DNA from: Sphingomonadales bacterium
GTDB taxonomy: Bacteria; Pseudomonadota; Alphaproteobacteria; Sphingomonadales; Sphingomonadaceae
Assembly (NCBI GenBank): GCA_009995225.1
Contig: JAACPW010000017.1
Span: forward strand, 1-64,000
DNA length: 64,000 bases
Direction: 5' to 3'
Under the pieces are notes generated by a model. It saw only the letters and a list, made by a program, of their open reading frames with translations. It had not been told where the DNA came from and made no database searches. A program made the position numbers and the translations under genes. Positions 62,786 to 64,000 of this stretch are shown piece after piece (within the stretch, counting starts at the first letter, position 1; every line of letters begins with the position of its first letter).

Positions 62786-64000
62786 TCAACTGGCCACAAG
62801 CGGGAGCGGAGCCGTGTTCGCCAGAATATCTTCGGTGATCTGCCGAACATTGACCTTGGCCTTGAGCCGCGCGCCGAGCAACGCCGTGCCCGACACCTTG
62901 CGCTGCACGAACAATGTTTCGATCGGCGGGAAGGCCCATGTGTCCTTGTCCTGCGCGATCGCATAACCTTCCTCGCGCAGCAGGGGAATGAAGGCGCGGT
63001 CGCCGAAGTCGAACGGCGCATCTTCGCGCATTTCGCCGATCACGATCTCGATCATCTTGTTGACCCGTTCGGGGTGCTTTTCTGCGACGACCGGCATCAT
63101 GAACCCGGCTTCGATCGTGGCGGCCAGCACTTCAGTGGCATTGCCACGCAGGCCCGCTTCCAGCATTTTGCGGTAGCCATTGGCTACTGCCGGATCGACC
63201 GGACGACAGGCGCCGAAGTCCAGCAGGATGATTTCGCCCGTTTCGCGGCGGTAACGGAAATTGGCGAAGTTGGGATCGGTCTGCATGACGCCGAATTCGA
63301 ACAATTCGCGTGTGACCAGCCGGATGAGGCGGGCGAACACTTCATCGCGTCGTTCGGCAGGCTCGTTGCCGAGATCTTCGATCGACACGCCATCTTCAAA
63401 ACTCATCGCGAGGATCGATCCGCGGGTCAGCCCTTCATGCAGCTTGGGCACCACGAAGCCCGGCGTGCCCGCCAGCCGTTCACGATACATCGCCATCTGG
63501 GCGCCCTCGCGGGTATAATCGGCTTCTTCATGAAGCTGCTGCTTGGCCGCTGCCATCAGCTTGTCCATTTCCAGTTCGGGCGGGGCAAAGCCGGCGACCT
63601 TGAGCAACGTCATCACATTATCGACATCGCTATCGATGCTTTTGGCGACGCCCGGATATTGCACCTTGATCGCCAGTTCCTCGCCATCGCGGGTCAGCGC
63701 TTTGTGCACCTGACCGATGCTGGCGGCGGCGATGGGGCGGGGGTTGAACCAGCGGAACTGCTTGCGCCAGTCCGGCCCCCATTCAGCGCGCAGCACGGTA
63801 TCAAGCTGCTTGGTCGGCATGAAATTCGCCTGATCGCGCAATGTGGCGAGGATCTTTGACAGTTCTTCGGGCAGGAAATCGCCGGCATCCAGACTGATCA
63901 TCTGGCCCATTTTCATTGCTGCCCCGCGCAGGTGGGACAGGCGGTCCGTCATGCGCTGCACATTTCCGGGGGTGAGGATGAGATCGCGCGCGTTGATGCC
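62786..64000 (-). CDS. ABC1/AarF-family atypical kinase (5' end outside window)
   Basis: 404 residues visible; the frame is still open at the window end (GINARDLILTPGNVQ precedes the first in-window start-like codon), so the start lies beyond. ABC1/UbiB-type protein kinase-like fold: the K-x-G-Q motif AAMKMGQMISLD, FLPEELSKILATLRDQA, the nucleotide region PIAAASIGQVHKA (A-rich loop), ELAIKVQYPGVAKSID (Lys), the QTDPNFANFRYR loop and ILLDFGACRP (DFG). UbiB members assist ubiquinone synthesis; AarF-like members without other ubiquinone genes next to them are of uncertain substrate, so no symbol is given. Confidence 0.93.
   Translation of the reverse strand, partial: GINARDLILTPGNVQRMTDRLSHLRGAAMKMGQMISLDAGDFLPEELSKILATLRDQANFMPTKQLDTVLRAEWGPDWRKQFRWFNPRPIAAASIGQVHKALTRDGEELAIKVQYPGVAKSIDSDVDNVMTLLKVAGFAPPELEMDKLMAAAKQQLHEEADYTREGAQMAMYRERLAGTPGFVVPKLHEGLTRGSILAMSFEDGVSIEDLGNEPAERRDEVFARLIRLVTRELFEFGVMQTDPNFANFRYRRETGEIILLDFGACRPVDPAVANGYRKMLEAGLRGNATEVLAATIEAGFMMPVVAEKHPERVNKMIEIVIGEMREDAPFDFGDRAFIPLLREEGYAIAQDKDTWAFPPIETLFVQRKVSGTALLGARLKAKVNVRQITEDILANTAPLPLVAS

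Noticed and set aside
1..64000. CRISPR array or phage-defence island
   Set aside because: No series of equal-spaced direct repeats, no cas genes and no toxin-antitoxin or restriction genes were seen. The HerA-like gene stands alone.

Overview
The window is a stretch of GC-rich alphaproteobacterial chromosome, most likely from Sphingomonadales, family Erythrobacteraceae (Erythrobacter/Porphyrobacter type). This rests on a DivL-type cell-cycle kinase, the divL-tsaE-amgK-murU-addB-addA-trxA gene order, Flp pilins, a carboxyspermidine polyamine route, betaine-lipid genes and an intact methylmalonyl-CoA pathway. It is almost all core metabolism and DNA maintenance. I see no prophage, CRISPR array, canonical insertion sequence or rRNA. 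Species assignment is inference; no database was searched.

Layout. 1-6.5 kb: propionyl-CoA catabolism (methylmalonyl-CoA mutase, cut by the window edge, and propionyl-CoA carboxylase alpha) with biotin synthase and two small accessory genes between them. 6.8-14.8 kb: shikimate genes aroK-aroB-acetyltransferase on the minus strand, then a plus-strand series of two unknown envelope proteins, XerD, AccA and an M48 lipoprotein protease. 14.8-19.7 kb: two Flp pilin genes, MutT, tRNA-Arg(ACG), a zincin, FolE, an exported unknown, a cytochrome c'/b561 pair and a peroxiredoxin. 19.7-32.9 kb: ahcY behind a perfect palindromic operator, then the overlapping operon divL-tsaE-amgK-murU-addB-addA with trxA. 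33-42 kb: hisN/argJ, a small exported protein upstream of secA, a TSUP permease, succinate-semialdehyde dehydrogenase and an SDR. 42-46.7 kb (minus): a HerA-like ATPase, the btaA-btaB betaine-lipid pair and a PLP dehydratase. 46.9-52.9 kb: polyamine genes (carboxyspermidine dehydrogenase and decarboxylase, and a broken ornithine/lysine-type decarboxylase) interrupted by a small nuclease-fold gene bracketed by 42-bp inverted repeats, and by a divergent DUF3137/LemA pair. 53-64 kb: tRNA-Asn(GTT), NAD kinase, an EAL phosphodiesterase, a transglutaminase-like protein, Mfd, SdhE, RecG, a low-molecular-weight phosphatase and an ABC1-family kinase cut by the window end.

Most notable points. (1) The decarboxylase at 51.7-52.9 kb has lost about 29 nt, exactly where the PLP-binding lysine should be. 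(2) The GxxExxY gene at 48.2 kb sits between 42-bp terminal inverted repeats and splits the polyamine operon. (3) The large sensor kinase is a DivL homologue with Tyr in place of the phospho-acceptor His. (4) A 91-aa exported protein followed by a long mRNA hairpin precedes secA, an arrangement like SecM-SecA. (5) A perfect 7+6+7 palindrome lies upstream of ahcY. (6) A 37-bp repeat occurs twice, and its two differences look like a compensatory base-pair change. Functional readings of points 2, 4, 5 and 6 are hypotheses.
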